Assembly (NCBI RefSeq): GCF_029269835.1
Contig: NZ_JARJBB010000025.1
Location: 1-59,938, forward strand
Length of the DNA: 59,938 nucleotides
Source of the DNA: Streptomyces tropicalis
Lineage (GTDB): Bacteria; Actinomycetota; Actinomycetes; Streptomycetales; Streptomycetaceae
Reading direction: 5' to 3'
A model generated the notes under the pieces. It saw only the letters and a list, made by a program, of their open reading frames with translations. It was not told the DNA's origin and searched no databases. Positions 48,470 to 57,516 of the stretch are shown one piece after another; positions within the stretch are counted from its first letter, which is position 1, and every line of letters begins with the position of its first letter. A program made the position numbers and the translations under genes.

Positions 48470-49183
48470 ATGCTTGTCGCCGCCGCCGTCTGTCCCTGCC
48501 CACCCCTGCTCGTCCCCCCGGTCGCCGGAGGGGCCGCGCACGAGCTGGACGCGACGCGGTCCGCGTGCACGGACGCGCTGGGTGTCCTCGCCGCCGCACG
48601 CCCGGACCGGCTCGTGGTCGTGGGACCGGCCGGGCCCGCCGCCGACGGCCCGTACCCGGAGGGCGCCCGTGGCTCGTTCCGCGGGTTCGGCGTGGACCTG
48701 GACGTACGCCTGGGCCGCGACCGGGGCGCGGCGCCCGGGCGTGAGCTGCCGGCCTCGCTCGCCGTCGCCGCCTGGCTGCTGGAGCGGGTCGGCCGGTCCG
48801 ACGCCCCGGTCGAGGGGCTGGCGGTCGGGCAGGACCTGGAACCCGCGCGGTGCGCGGCGGCCGGTCGGGAGATCGCCGCGTCCTCCGACCGCGTCGCGCT
48901 GCTGGTGATGGGCGACGGCAGCGCCTGCCGGACGCTCAAGGCGCCGGGCTACCTCGACGAGCGCGCGGCCCCCTTCGACGCCGCCGTGGCACGCGCCCTC
49001 GGGGCGGCGGACCCGGCGGCCCTCATGGCGATCGACGCCGAGCTGGCCCGAGAGGTACAGGCCGCGGGCCGGGCACCCTGGCAGGTGCTCGCGGGCGCCG
49101 CCGAGGGGGCCGGGCTCTCGGGCTCCCTGCTGCACGAGGACGCCCCGTACGGCGTGGAGTACCTCGTCGCGACCTGGACCTGA
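48470..49183 (+). CDS. LigB-like (class III extradiol dioxygenase fold) protein
   Basis: A 237-residue protein of the type annotated in actinobacteria as class III extradiol dioxygenase subunit B-like. The N-terminus VCPCPPLLVPPV corresponds to the PHPPLLVPE-type start of LigB enzymes, but the first metal-binding histidine appears to be replaced by cysteine. A later segment VALLVMGDGSACR resembles the LigB core strand. Ring-cleaving activity is therefore doubtful. It lies between miaB and miaA, a placement also seen in other actinobacteria, so a link to tRNA modification is possible but unproven. The ATG at 48470 gives the conserved start. Confidence 0.72.
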   Translation: MLVAAAVCPCPPLLVPPVAGGAAHELDATRSACTDALGVLAAARPDRLVVVGPAGPAADGPYPEGARGSFRGFGVDLDVRLGRDRGAAPGRELPASLAVAAWLLERVGRSDAPVEGLAVGQDLEPARCAAAGREIAASSDRVALLVMGDGSACRTLKAPGYLDERAAPFDAAVARALGAADPAALMAIDAELAREVQAAGRAPWQVLAGAAEGAGLSGSLLHEDAPYGVEYLVATWT

Positions 49184-49403
49184 GGGGCCTGGACCCGAGG
49201 CCCTACGGACGTACCCACCCACGGGCGCACGGACGTACGGCCTCACGGACGTTCGGGCCCCCGGCCCCGCGGCTCCTCGGACCGCCGGATGCTCCCCCGG
49301 TCCTCGGCCGGGAGGACCCGGGGTCGCGTGGCGCGGCCGGCCGGGGCGGCGCCGTGGCCTGAGGCTCGGCGGTTGCGCGGGCACGCGGTCGCGTCCGGTG
49401 CGT

Positions 49404-49790
49404 TCAGGCGGCGGGCGGCGGCTCGGGCGAGTCGCCCCCGGGGCCGTCCGGCCGGGGCGCCGTGTCGTCGCCGGACGGCGGTGTGCGCGTGGGGCCCCCG
49501 CCCGGGCGGGAGCCCGCGGAGCCGGTGCCCGGCGCGGCGCCGGAGGGATCCGTGCCGCGCGCCGGGCCGGTGTCCCGCTCGTCCTCGTGGGCCAGCCGCG
49601 CCACCGCCTCCTTCGCCTTGCCCGCGCCGGCCTGCAGCCGCGTGCCGTACTTGCCGCCGGTCCGCGCGTCGACGAACTCGGCCGCCCGGTCGAGTCCGTG
49701 CCCGATCCGGTCCTCGTGCCGGTGCGCCAGGTCCGCGACCGTGTGCCGGGCGCGGTCCAGCCCGGCCTTCATCTCGTCCCGCAGACTCAT
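49404..49790 (-). CDS. MT0933-type antitoxin-like protein
   Basis: A 128-residue protein. Residues 1-68 match the actinobacterial MT0933 (Rv0909-like) antitoxin family: MSLRDEMKAGLDRARHTVAD, then DRAAEFVDARTGGKYGTRL. The remaining 60 residues are Pro/Gly/Asp-rich and disordered. No recognisable toxin gene is adjacent, so an antitoxin role cannot be assumed; many Streptomyces carry such orphan proteins. It follows an acidic disordered protein gene by 23 nt on the same strand. Confidence 0.75.
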   Translation of the reverse strand: MSLRDEMKAGLDRARHTVADLAHRHEDRIGHGLDRAAEFVDARTGGKYGTRLQAGAGKAKEAVARLAHEDERDTGPARGTDPSGAAPGTGSAGSRPGGGPTRTPPSGDDTAPRPDGPGGDSPEPPPAA

Positions 49791-49813
49791 CGTCGGCCTC
49801 TCCCTCCGGGCGG

Positions 49814-50422
49814 TCACCTGCGGACGCCCTCGCCGGTCTCCTGCTCGGCCGCCCCGCCGGCCGTCTGCTGCCGGGGAATCCCGACCCCGTCGCGGCGCCC
49901 GGCCCCGTCTCCGGACCCGCCCTCCTCGTGGTCCTCCACGCCGTCCCGGCCCGCGGTCGCGCCGTCCGTGCGGTCCGCAGCGGCGCCGGCCTCCCCGTCC
50001 ACCGCCGAGGACGGGCCCTGCTCCCGTTCCTCCCGCTCGCCCGCAGCGCCGTCCGCGCCCCCGGCCTCCCGGGCCGCACCGGTCCCCGTCTCCTCCGCGC
50101 CGTCCCGCGCCACCTCGGCCCCTGCACCCTCCTCGGCCTGCGACACCGAGCCGGTCGAAACCGCCTCCGCGCCCTCGGCGCCCTCAGCCGCGCCGTTCTC
50201 CGCGCCCTCGGCGCTCCCCGTGGCCCCGGCACCCTCCGCCCCGGCACCGTCCGTTCCAGCGCCGTCGGACCCGGCACCGTCCGTCCCGGCGGCGCCCCCA
50301 CCGGACGCGTCCTCACCGCGCTCCGCCGCGGCCGACCGCCCCGCATCGGACATCGCCGCGAGTTCCTCCCCGGCCTCCTCCGTGGCCTTCGCCCTGCCGA
50401 GAAGTCGCGCAAAAATGCCCAT
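49814..50422 (-). CDS. Acidic Ala/Gly/Glu-rich disordered protein
   Basis: I recognise no family for this 202-residue protein. Residues 1-40 are plausible amphipathic helix (MGIFARLLGRAKATEEAGEE). The rest is almost entirely Ala, Gly, Glu, Asp, Thr and Ser, with tandem T-D-G-A-G-like blocks near 45-70, and lacks hydrophobic residues. It is likely intrinsically disordered. The start is well supported: GGAG lies 5 nt before the ATG, preceded by unusually AT-rich DNA (TAATATATGG). It is probably co-transcribed with the downstream MT0933-like gene. Confidence 0.65.
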   Translation of the reverse strand: MGIFARLLGRAKATEEAGEELAAMSDAGRSAAAERGEDASGGGAAGTDGAGSDGAGTDGAGAEGAGATGSAEGAENGAAEGAEGAEAVSTGSVSQAEEGAGAEVARDGAEETGTGAAREAGGADGAAGEREEREQGPSSAVDGEAGAAADRTDGATAGRDGVEDHEEGGSGDGAGRRDGVGIPRQQTAGGAAEQETGEGVRR

Positions 50423-50612
50423 ATCAACTCCATATATTACGTGTACGGACGAATAGCCGACCGGTCGGCCGGCTCCACGGCCGGCGCCCCGGAACGGGCC
50501 GCAACCCGGCCGGAATCCGGCGACGAGTGCCTCGCAACCTGCAACGACCCCGGAACCGCACCGACACCTCACTCGTTCGAGGCGGCGGGCGGACGTTTGC
50601 GAAACTGGTGCG

Positions 50613-51551
50613 GTGAGCAGTGCACCCACCGCCCCCCGTGTCATCGCCGTCGTCGGCCCCACCGCAGCCGGAAAGTCGGATCTCGGCGTCTTCCTGGCCC
50701 GCCGGCTCGGCGGAGAAGTCGTCAACGCCGACTCCATGCAGCTCTACCGCGGGATGGACATCGGCACCGCGAAACTGACGCCGCAGGAGCGCCAGGGCGT
50801 GCCGCACCACCTGCTGGACATCTGGGACGTCACGGTCGCCGCCTCCGTCGCGGAGTACCAGCGGCTCGCACGGCAGCGGATCGACGCGCTGCTCGCCGAG
50901 GGGCGCTGGCCGATCCTCGTCGGCGGCTCCGGCCTCTACGTCCGCGGAGCGGTGGACAACCTGGAGTTCCCCGGCACGGACCCCGTGGTCAGGGCCCGGC
51001 TGGAGGAGGAGCTCGCCGTCCGCGGCTCGGGGGCGCTGCACGCGCGGCTCGCCGCCGTGGACCCCGAGGCGGCACGGGCGATCCTGCCCGGCAACGGGCG
51101 CCGTATCGTCCGGGCCCTGGAGGTGATCGAGATCACCGGGCAGCCCTTCACCGCCAACCTCCCCGGCCACGACTCCGTCTACGACACCGTGCAGATCGGC
51201 GTCGACGTGGCCCGCCCCGAGCTCGACGAGCGCATCGCCCGCCGGGTCGACCGCATGTGGGAGGCCGGGCTGGTGGACGAGGTGCGCGCGCTGGAGGCGC
51301 AGGGCCTGCGGGAGGGGCGCACGTCGTCGCGTGCGCTCGGCTACCAGCAGGTACTCGCCGCGCTCGCCGGGGAGTGCACCCTCGACGAGGCCCGCGCCGA
51401 GACCGTACGCGCCACCAAGCGCTTCGCGCGCCGGCAGGACTCCTGGTTCCGTCGGGACGCGCGGGTGCACTGGCTGAGCGGGGCTGCGGCGGATCTCACA
51501 GAACTTCCCGAGCGGGCGCTGACGTTGGTCGAACGACCGGTCACAGCCTGA
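50613..51551 (+). CDS. miaA: tRNA dimethylallyltransferase MiaA
   Basis: A 312-residue enzyme that transfers dimethylallyl from DMAPP to N6 of A37 in tRNAs reading UNN codons. The P-loop GPTAAGKSDLGV begins at residue 15; VVNADSMQLYRGMDIGTAK and PILVGGSGLYVRG follow, with LPGNGRRIVRALEVIEITG and the C-terminal KRFARRQDSWFRRD. The product is the substrate of MiaB. The GTG at 50613 gives the usual start. Confidence 0.96.
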   Translation: MSSAPTAPRVIAVVGPTAAGKSDLGVFLARRLGGEVVNADSMQLYRGMDIGTAKLTPQERQGVPHHLLDIWDVTVAASVAEYQRLARQRIDALLAEGRWPILVGGSGLYVRGAVDNLEFPGTDPVVRARLEEELAVRGSGALHARLAAVDPEAARAILPGNGRRIVRALEVIEITGQPFTANLPGHDSVYDTVQIGVDVARPELDERIARRVDRMWEAGLVDEVRALEAQGLREGRTSSRALGYQQVLAALAGECTLDEARAETVRATKRFARRQDSWFRRDARVHWLSGAAADLTELPERALTLVERPVTA

Positions 51552-51659
51552 TCACGTGATGGCATCGGGACGCCCAGGCCGTCATCCGGGCCTTCGGCGC
51601 CGTGCCATCATCGAGCTTCGATCGACCAAATGGAGTCCGAGTTGGGAGGGCGCGTGGCG

Positions 51660-52157
51660 ATGGAGGCCGGCCCTCGCGACACCGCACAAGGCACCGAGCA
51701 CATCACCGTGGACCGGGGTGGCGCGGAACCCGACGACGGCTCGCTGAGCCCCGACGGGCCCGACGAGGAGGGCGGGGTCACCGCCGACGGCCCGGACCCC
51801 GACGAGATGTACGCCGGGCCGGAGGTCGAGGTCGAACTGCGTCCGCAGCGCCGGCTGCGCATCTGGCAGCTCGCGCCCATCGTGGGTCTGGCCGCCGTCG
51901 GCTCGCTGATGTTCGCCTTCCCGCTGGCCTTCGACTTCGGCGACAGCGGCGCCGTGATCGCCATGCTGGGCCTGCTGATCTGCTCCTGCGCGGCCGGCTG
52001 GGGCATGATGGCCGCCCGCAGGGTCGGCCACACCTGGCCCGGCCTCCCGCCGCGCGGTTCCGGCCGCCGCACCGACTGGCGTCTCGTGGGCGTGTACGCC
52101 GTGCTGGTCGCCGTGGTCGCGGTCCTCGCCGTCTGGCGCGTCGCCCGGCTCCGCTGA
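51660..52157 (+). CDS. Two-helix membrane protein, function unknown
   Basis: A 165-residue protein. Residues 1-65 are acidic and disordered. Membrane helices are predicted at about 77-97 (LAPIVGLAAVGSLMFAFPLA), 101-122 (GAVIAMLGLLICSCAAGWGM) and 143-160 (GVYAVLVAVVAVLAV), giving two to three passes. I cannot name a family; it is a common Streptomyces neighbour between miaA and dapF. The ATG at 51660 was chosen because GGGAGGG lies 8-9 nt upstream; the in-frame ATG at 51630 has no such site. Confidence 0.72.
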   Translation: MEAGPRDTAQGTEHITVDRGGAEPDDGSLSPDGPDEEGGVTADGPDPDEMYAGPEVEVELRPQRRLRIWQLAPIVGLAAVGSLMFAFPLAFDFGDSGAVIAMLGLLICSCAAGWGMMAARRVGHTWPGLPPRGSGRRTDWRLVGVYAVLVAVVAVLAVWRVARLR

Positions 52158-52293
52158 CCCGGCCGCCGCCCGGCGGCCTCACCGGCCCCGGAGCCCGCGC
52201 CGCCCCGCCGACGCACGCCCGTCTCGCGCCCCGTACGCCGACCGCACTGCGGCATGACCGCCGGGTTCCCCGGCCACCCCGTACGATCGAGGG

Positions 52294-53163
52294 ATGAGCA
52301 CGCGGACCGCCTTCCTCAAGGGGCACGGCACGGAGAACGACTTCGTGATCCTCCCCGACCCGGAGAACGCCCTGGACCTGTCCCCGGCCGCCGTCGCCGC
52401 GCTGTGCGACCGCCGGGCGGGCATCGGCGGCGACGGCGTGCTGCACGTCGTGCGCTCGGCCGCGCACCCCGAGGCGCGGTCCATGGCGGCCGAGGCGGAG
52501 TGGTTCATGGACTACCGCAACGGCGACGGCTCCGTCGCGGAGATGTGCGGCAACGGCGTGCGGGTCTTCGCGCGCTACCTCCAGCACGCCGGGCACGTGG
52601 CCGAGGGCGACCTCGCGATCGCCACCCGCGGCGGCGTGAAGCACGTGCACCTCGCCAAGGACGGGGACGTCACCGTCGGCATGGGCCGGGCCCGCCTGCC
52701 CGAGGGCGAGGTCACGGTCCGCGTCGGCGAGCGCAGCTGGCCCGCACGGAACGTGAACATGGGCAACCCGCACGCCGTCGCCTTCGTCGAGGACCTCGCG
52801 CACGCCAGCGACCTGTACACCCCGCCGCCCTTCGCCCCTGCCGCCGCCTACCCGGACGGGGTCAACGTCGAGTTCGTCGTGGACCGCGGCCCCCGCCACG
52901 TCGCGATGCGCGTGCACGAGCGCGGCTCCGGGGAGACCCGCTCCTGCGGCACCGGCGCCTGCGCGGTCGCCGTCGCCGCGGCGCGGCGGGACGGCGCCGA
53001 CCCGGCCGCCACCGGCACCCCGGCCACGTACACCGTCGACGTGCTCGGCGGAACGCTGGTGATCACCGAACGACCGGACGGTGAGATCGAGATGACCGGT
53101 CCGGCGGTGATCGTCGCCGAGGGCACGCTCGACCCCGAGTGGCTGGAAACCGCGCCCCGCTGA
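52294..53163 (+). CDS. dapF: Diaminopimelate epimerase
   Basis: A 289-residue enzyme interconverting LL- and meso-diaminopimelate, the last step before lysine. The two catalytic cysteines are in SVAEMCGNGVRVFARY and ETRSCGTGACAVAVAAA, each on one lobe of the pseudo-symmetric fold. The N-terminus FLKGHGTENDFVILPDP is the family start. LL-DAP is the form used in Streptomyces peptidoglycan, so DapF draws from this pool for lysine. Confidence 0.96.
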   Translation: MSTRTAFLKGHGTENDFVILPDPENALDLSPAAVAALCDRRAGIGGDGVLHVVRSAAHPEARSMAAEAEWFMDYRNGDGSVAEMCGNGVRVFARYLQHAGHVAEGDLAIATRGGVKHVHLAKDGDVTVGMGRARLPEGEVTVRVGERSWPARNVNMGNPHAVAFVEDLAHASDLYTPPPFAPAAAYPDGVNVEFVVDRGPRHVAMRVHERGSGETRSCGTGACAVAVAAARRDGADPAATGTPATYTVDVLGGTLVITERPDGEIEMTGPAVIVAEGTLDPEWLETAPR

Positions 53164-53463
53164 CACCGCGTCCGCCTGCCTTCCCCGCACCGTTCCGGCC
53201 CCGTCGCCGGCCGTACGCGTGCCCCCGGGACGGGCGGAGGTGCGAATCGACGGGCGGTCGCCCGACGGATGACCGAAAACCGTAAACCTCCCGACCGTCG
53301 CTCGAATGGGTGATCCGTTTCACGCTCGCCGAGAGGCGGTCGGTCGGGCGTGCTGGGCTCGGTAGCATCAATCACCGGCCCGGGCGGGGGATCCGTTGCC
53401 ATCCCCTGAGCCGTGTACGCCCTGGGGCGCCCCGTCCGCCGGTCGACGCAGCCGGAGGTCCCC
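53164..53463. other. Upstream region of rshA
   Basis: This 300-nt stretch precedes rshA and should hold its promoter. A GGAGGT ribosome-binding site lies at 53453-53458. Less GC-rich DNA around 53275-53385 is the likely promoter zone, but I see no clear boxes. No gene is supported. Confidence 0.5.
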
Positions 53464-55644
53464 ATGAGTGCGGATGCCACGAATCCCGCGGCGCAGGGCC
53501 CCGTCTCTCCCGCGGCGCCCCGCCGGAGGACACGCCCCCGGATCGACCTGCGCCGCCTCGGCCGGGCCGCGCTGCTCGGCCCCGCGGCGCGCGACCGGCT
53601 GCCCGACGCCATCGGCCACGTGGCCGAGGCGCACCGCGCCCACCACCCCGACGCCGACCTGGAACCGCTGCGCCGCGCCTGGGTCCTGGCCGAGTCCTCG
53701 CACCGCGGCCAGATGCGCAAGAGCGGCGAGCCGTACATCACCCACCCTCTCGCGGTGACCCTCATCCTCGCCGAACTGGGCGCCGAGACAACGACGTTGA
53801 CCGCCTCACTGCTCCACGACACCGTCGAGGACACGGAGGTGACGCTGGACCAGGTGCGCGAGGAGTTCGGCGAGGAGGTCCGCTACCTCGTCGACGGCGT
53901 CACCAAGCTGGAGAAGGTCGACTACGGCGCCGCCGCGGAACCCGAGACGTTCCGCAAGATGCTCGTCGCCACCGGCAGCGACGTCCGCGTGATGTCGATC
54001 AAACTCGCCGACCGGCTGCACAACATGCGCACCCTCGGCGTGATGCGCCCCGAGAAGCAGGCCCGCATCGCCCGGGTCACCCGGGACGTCCTCATCCCGC
54101 TCGCCGAACGGCTCGGCGTGCAGGCGCTCAAGACCGAGCTGGAGGATCTGGTCTTCGCGATCCTCCACCCCGAGGAGTACGAACACACCCGGGAGTTGAT
54201 CGCCGAGAACACCGCCCGCGCCGACGACCCGCTGACCGAGGTCGCCGAGGAGGCCCGCCGGATCCTGCGCGAGGCCGGCATTCCCGGCGAAGTCCTCGTC
54301 CGGCCCCGGCACTTCGTCTCCGTGCACCGCGTGGCCCGCAAACGCGGCGACCTGCGCGGCTGCGACTTCGGCCGTCTGCTGGTCCTGGTGAACGAGGACG
54401 CCGACTGCTACGCCGTCCTCGGTGAACTGCACACCTGCATGACCCCGGTCGTCTCGGAGTTCAAGGACTTCATCGCCGTCCCCAAGTTCAACCTGTACCA
54501 GTCGCTGCACACCGCCGTCGCCCGCGGGGACGGGCAGGTCGTCGAGGTCCTCGTCCGCACGCACCAGATGCACAAGGTCGCCGAGGCCGGCGTCGTCGCG
54601 CTCGGCAACCCGTACTCCCCGGCCACCGACCCGTCCGCCCCCGGCGCCGACGACCCGGGCGACGGCGAACGCGCCGACCCCACGCGGCCCGGCTGGCTCT
54701 CCCGCCTCCTCGACTGGCAGCAGGCCGCCCCGGACCCGGACACCTTCTGGTCCACCCTGCGCGAGGACCTCGCACAGGACCGCGAGATCACCGTCTTCCG
54801 GCCCGACGGCGGCACCCTCGGCCTGCCCGAGGGCGCCACCTGCGTGGACGCCGCCTACGCCCAGTACGGGGAGGACGCGCACGCCTGCATCGGCGCCCGG
54901 GTCAACGGCCGTCTTGCCACCCTGAGCACCGTGCTGAGGGACGGCGACACCGTCCAGCCCCTCATGGGGCAGGACCCCGCCTCCGAACCCTCACGCGCAT
55001 GGCTGGACCACGCCCACACCCCGGCCGCGCGCATCGCCATCCAGCGCTGGCTCGCGTCCCATCCGGCACCGGCGCCCACCGAGTCCGCCGACCGCGGGGC
55101 CGCGCCCCGGCCCGAGGTCGGCCCGGGCGACGACCGGGCCCCGAGCCGTGCCGAGAGCCCCCGCGCGGGCACCGCATCCCGGCCCGGCCCCGCCAGCGTG
55201 GTCGTCGCCGGCCGGCCCGGCGCCTCCGCGCGCCTCGCCGGCTGCTGCACACCCGTACCGCCCGACGGGATCACCGCGTTCCCGGTCCGCGGGGGAGGGG
55301 TGACCGTGCACCGCGTCGAGTGCTCCGCGGTGGCGGGGATGCGGACGGGCGGCCGCGCCGAGGTCGCGGTGCACTGGGGCGACACCACCGAGTGCCGGGT
55401 CACGCTGCTCGCCGAATCGTTCGGCCGCCCCCAGTTGCTCGCCGACCTCACCGAGGCCATCGCCCAGCTCGGCGTCGAGGTCGTCTCGGCGACGGTCGCC
55501 CCGCCGATGCGGCAACGGGTGCGCCACACCTACACGCTCCAACTCCCCGACGCCGCCCGCCTCCCCGCCCTGATGCGGGCCATGCGCAACGTCCCCGGCG
55601 TCTACGACGTGAGCCGCACCCAGCCCAACCCGCCCGGCAGATAG
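53464..55644 (+). CDS. rshA: RelA/SpoT homologue RshA
   Basis: A 726-residue (p)ppGpp metabolism protein. The HD hydrolase half is intact: PYITHPLAVTLILAELG, SLLHDTVEDTEVTL and SIKLADRLHNMRTLGVM. The synthetase half (about 250-390) is recognisable through PKFNLYQSLHTAV and EVLVRTHQMHKVAEAGV but departs from RelA at conserved places: the G of NGYQSLHT is Leu, and the AHWRYK segment after MHxxAExG reads VALGNPY. A TGS domain (about 430-495) and an ACT domain (about 645-720) follow, with a cysteine pair GCCTPVPPDGI before it. It matches the second RSH gene of S. coelicolor. The ATG at 53464 has GGAGGT upstream. Confidence 0.9.
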   Translation: MSADATNPAAQGPVSPAAPRRRTRPRIDLRRLGRAALLGPAARDRLPDAIGHVAEAHRAHHPDADLEPLRRAWVLAESSHRGQMRKSGEPYITHPLAVTLILAELGAETTTLTASLLHDTVEDTEVTLDQVREEFGEEVRYLVDGVTKLEKVDYGAAAEPETFRKMLVATGSDVRVMSIKLADRLHNMRTLGVMRPEKQARIARVTRDVLIPLAERLGVQALKTELEDLVFAILHPEEYEHTRELIAENTARADDPLTEVAEEARRILREAGIPGEVLVRPRHFVSVHRVARKRGDLRGCDFGRLLVLVNEDADCYAVLGELHTCMTPVVSEFKDFIAVPKFNLYQSLHTAVARGDGQVVEVLVRTHQMHKVAEAGVVALGNPYSPATDPSAPGADDPGDGERADPTRPGWLSRLLDWQQAAPDPDTFWSTLREDLAQDREITVFRPDGGTLGLPEGATCVDAAYAQYGEDAHACIGARVNGRLATLSTVLRDGDTVQPLMGQDPASEPSRAWLDHAHTPAARIAIQRWLASHPAPAPTESADRGAAPRPEVGPGDDRAPSRAESPRAGTASRPGPASVVVAGRPGASARLAGCCTPVPPDGITAFPVRGGGVTVHRVECSAVAGMRTGGRAEVAVHWGDTTECRVTLLAESFGRPQLLADLTEAIAQLGVEVVSATVAPPMRQRVRHTYTLQLPDAARLPALMRAMRNVPGVYDVSRTQPNPPGR

Positions 55645-55752
55645 GCCCGGCCGGGGCCCGGTCCGCACGGGAACCGGCCCGGAAGAACCCGTTCGGGTGG
55701 GCTCGGCGCGCGCCGCCACCGCGCGGCCCCCGCGCGCTGGTAGCGGTGGTCC

Positions 55753-57303
55753 ATGGCGCTCACCTTCCGCAACCAGGCCCGCCCCTCAGCCCCCGCACCC
55801 GCGGCGCAGGCCCCCGCGGCCCCGGCACCCGGCCCGCGCACCGGAGCACGGCGAGGACGCAGGGCGGCGGCGCTCCTCGCCTCGGCGGCCTCCCTCTGCC
55901 TCGTCGCCGCGAGCGCACCCCCCACGCCCCTCGGCATCGGCGACCGGCTCTTCCCCTACCTGGGCAACCCCGGCTACGACGTGACGGCGTACGACCTCGC
56001 CCTCACCTACCCGGGCAGCAACAGCAAGCCCCTGCGGGCCGTCACCACCATCGACGCCCGGGTCACCTCGGACCTGGGCCGCGTGAACCTCGACTTCGCC
56101 CACGGCACCGTCGACGCCGTGGAGGTCGACGGGCTGCCCGCCACCTTCACCGGCGCCGGCGAGGACCTGGTGATCGATCCGCCCGTGCCGCTGCCGCGGG
56201 GGAGCTGGATGCGGATCACCGTGCACCACACCAGCGACCCCGTCGCCGCCAAGGGCCAGGACGGCGGCTGGGTGCGCACCAAGGACGGTCTGGTCATGGC
56301 CAACCAGGCCGACGCCGCCCACCTCGTGTTCCCGTGCAACGACCACCCCTCCGACAAGGCGCTGTTCACCTTCCACGTCACCGCGCCCGACGGCTACACC
56401 GCCGTGGCGAACGGGCTGCCCGCCGGCGTCCGCCACACGGCCGGCGCGACCACGTGGACGTACCGCACCGAGCACCCGATGGCGACCGAGCTCGCCCAGG
56501 TGTCCATCGGCCGCTCCGCCGTGCTGCACCGCACCGGCCCGCACGGCCTGCCCGTGCGCGACGTCGTCCCCGCCGCCGACCGCGAGGCCCTCGAGCCGGT
56601 CCTGGCGAAGACCCCCGGCCAGATCGCCTGGATGGAGCGCAAGGTCGGGCCGTACCCCTTCGAGACGTACGGCGTGCTCATGGCCTCCGCCGCCACCGGC
56701 TTCGAGCTGGAGACGCAGACCCTCTCCCTCTTCGAGAAGAACCTCTTCACCAACCCGGCCTACCCCGAGTGGTACCTCGATTCGATCATGGTGCACGAGC
56801 TGTCCCACCAGTGGTTCGGCGACAGCGTCAGTCCGCGCACCTGGTCCGACCTCTGGCTCAACGAGGGCCACGCCACCTGGTACGAGTCCCTGTACTCCGA
56901 CGAGACCGCGCACCGGTCCATGGACGCCCGGATGAAGGCCGCCTACGGCGCCTCCGACCGGTGGCGGGCCGCCGGCGGCCCGCCCGCACGGCCCAAGGCG
57001 CCCAAGCCCGGCCAGAAGATCAGCATCTTCCGGCCGAACGTCTACGACGGCGCCGCGCTCGTCCTGTACGCGCTGCGCGGGACGATCGGCAGGCCCGCCT
57101 TCGAGCGGCTGGAGCGCACCTGGGTGCGCACCCACCGTGACGGCACCGCGACCACGGCCGACTTCGAGCGCCTGGCCGAGCAGGTCTCCGGGCGGGACCT
57201 CGGCGCCTTCTTCGGGGCGTGGCTGTACGGCGCGAAGACCCCGCCGATGCCGGGGCACCCGGACTGGAAGCCCGTCCCCGCGCCGGTCGCCCCGCGGAAT
57301 TGA
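55753..57303 (+). CDS. Secreted M1 family metallopeptidase
   Basis: A 516-residue exported zinc aminopeptidase-like protein. After a Pro/Ala-rich N-terminus, a signal peptide (basic RRGRR then AAALLASAASLCLVAA) ends near residue 55. The zinc site HELSHQWFG (first His about 348) and the downstream LWLNEGHATWYE (Glu ligand) are intact. The usual GxMEN exopeptidase motif is replaced by GFELE-type sequence, typical of the short actinobacterial M1 branch. The protein lacks the large C-terminal domain of PepN. Substrate unknown. Confidence 0.9.
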   Translation: MALTFRNQARPSAPAPAAQAPAAPAPGPRTGARRGRRAAALLASAASLCLVAASAPPTPLGIGDRLFPYLGNPGYDVTAYDLALTYPGSNSKPLRAVTTIDARVTSDLGRVNLDFAHGTVDAVEVDGLPATFTGAGEDLVIDPPVPLPRGSWMRITVHHTSDPVAAKGQDGGWVRTKDGLVMANQADAAHLVFPCNDHPSDKALFTFHVTAPDGYTAVANGLPAGVRHTAGATTWTYRTEHPMATELAQVSIGRSAVLHRTGPHGLPVRDVVPAADREALEPVLAKTPGQIAWMERKVGPYPFETYGVLMASAATGFELETQTLSLFEKNLFTNPAYPEWYLDSIMVHELSHQWFGDSVSPRTWSDLWLNEGHATWYESLYSDETAHRSMDARMKAAYGASDRWRAAGGPPARPKAPKPGQKISIFRPNVYDGAALVLYALRGTIGRPAFERLERTWVRTHRDGTATTADFERLAEQVSGRDLGAFFGAWLYGAKTPPMPGHPDWKPVPAPVAPRN

Positions 57304-57516
57304 CCGGCGCGGGGGAGCGGGCGGCGGGCGGGTGATAACACGGTGACGAGACGGGCCGTGCCGTGCGACCATCATGAGGTCGGCGCGGCACGGCGCCCGG
57401 GAATCCCCCGGGGCGCCCGAGCGTTGAGCGCAGTGAGGGAGTGGCTGTCGGGGCCGTCGGGCCGTGCCTCCCGCTCCGTCCGGCCGACCACGGCATTCCC
57501 ACGACGTAAGGACCCA

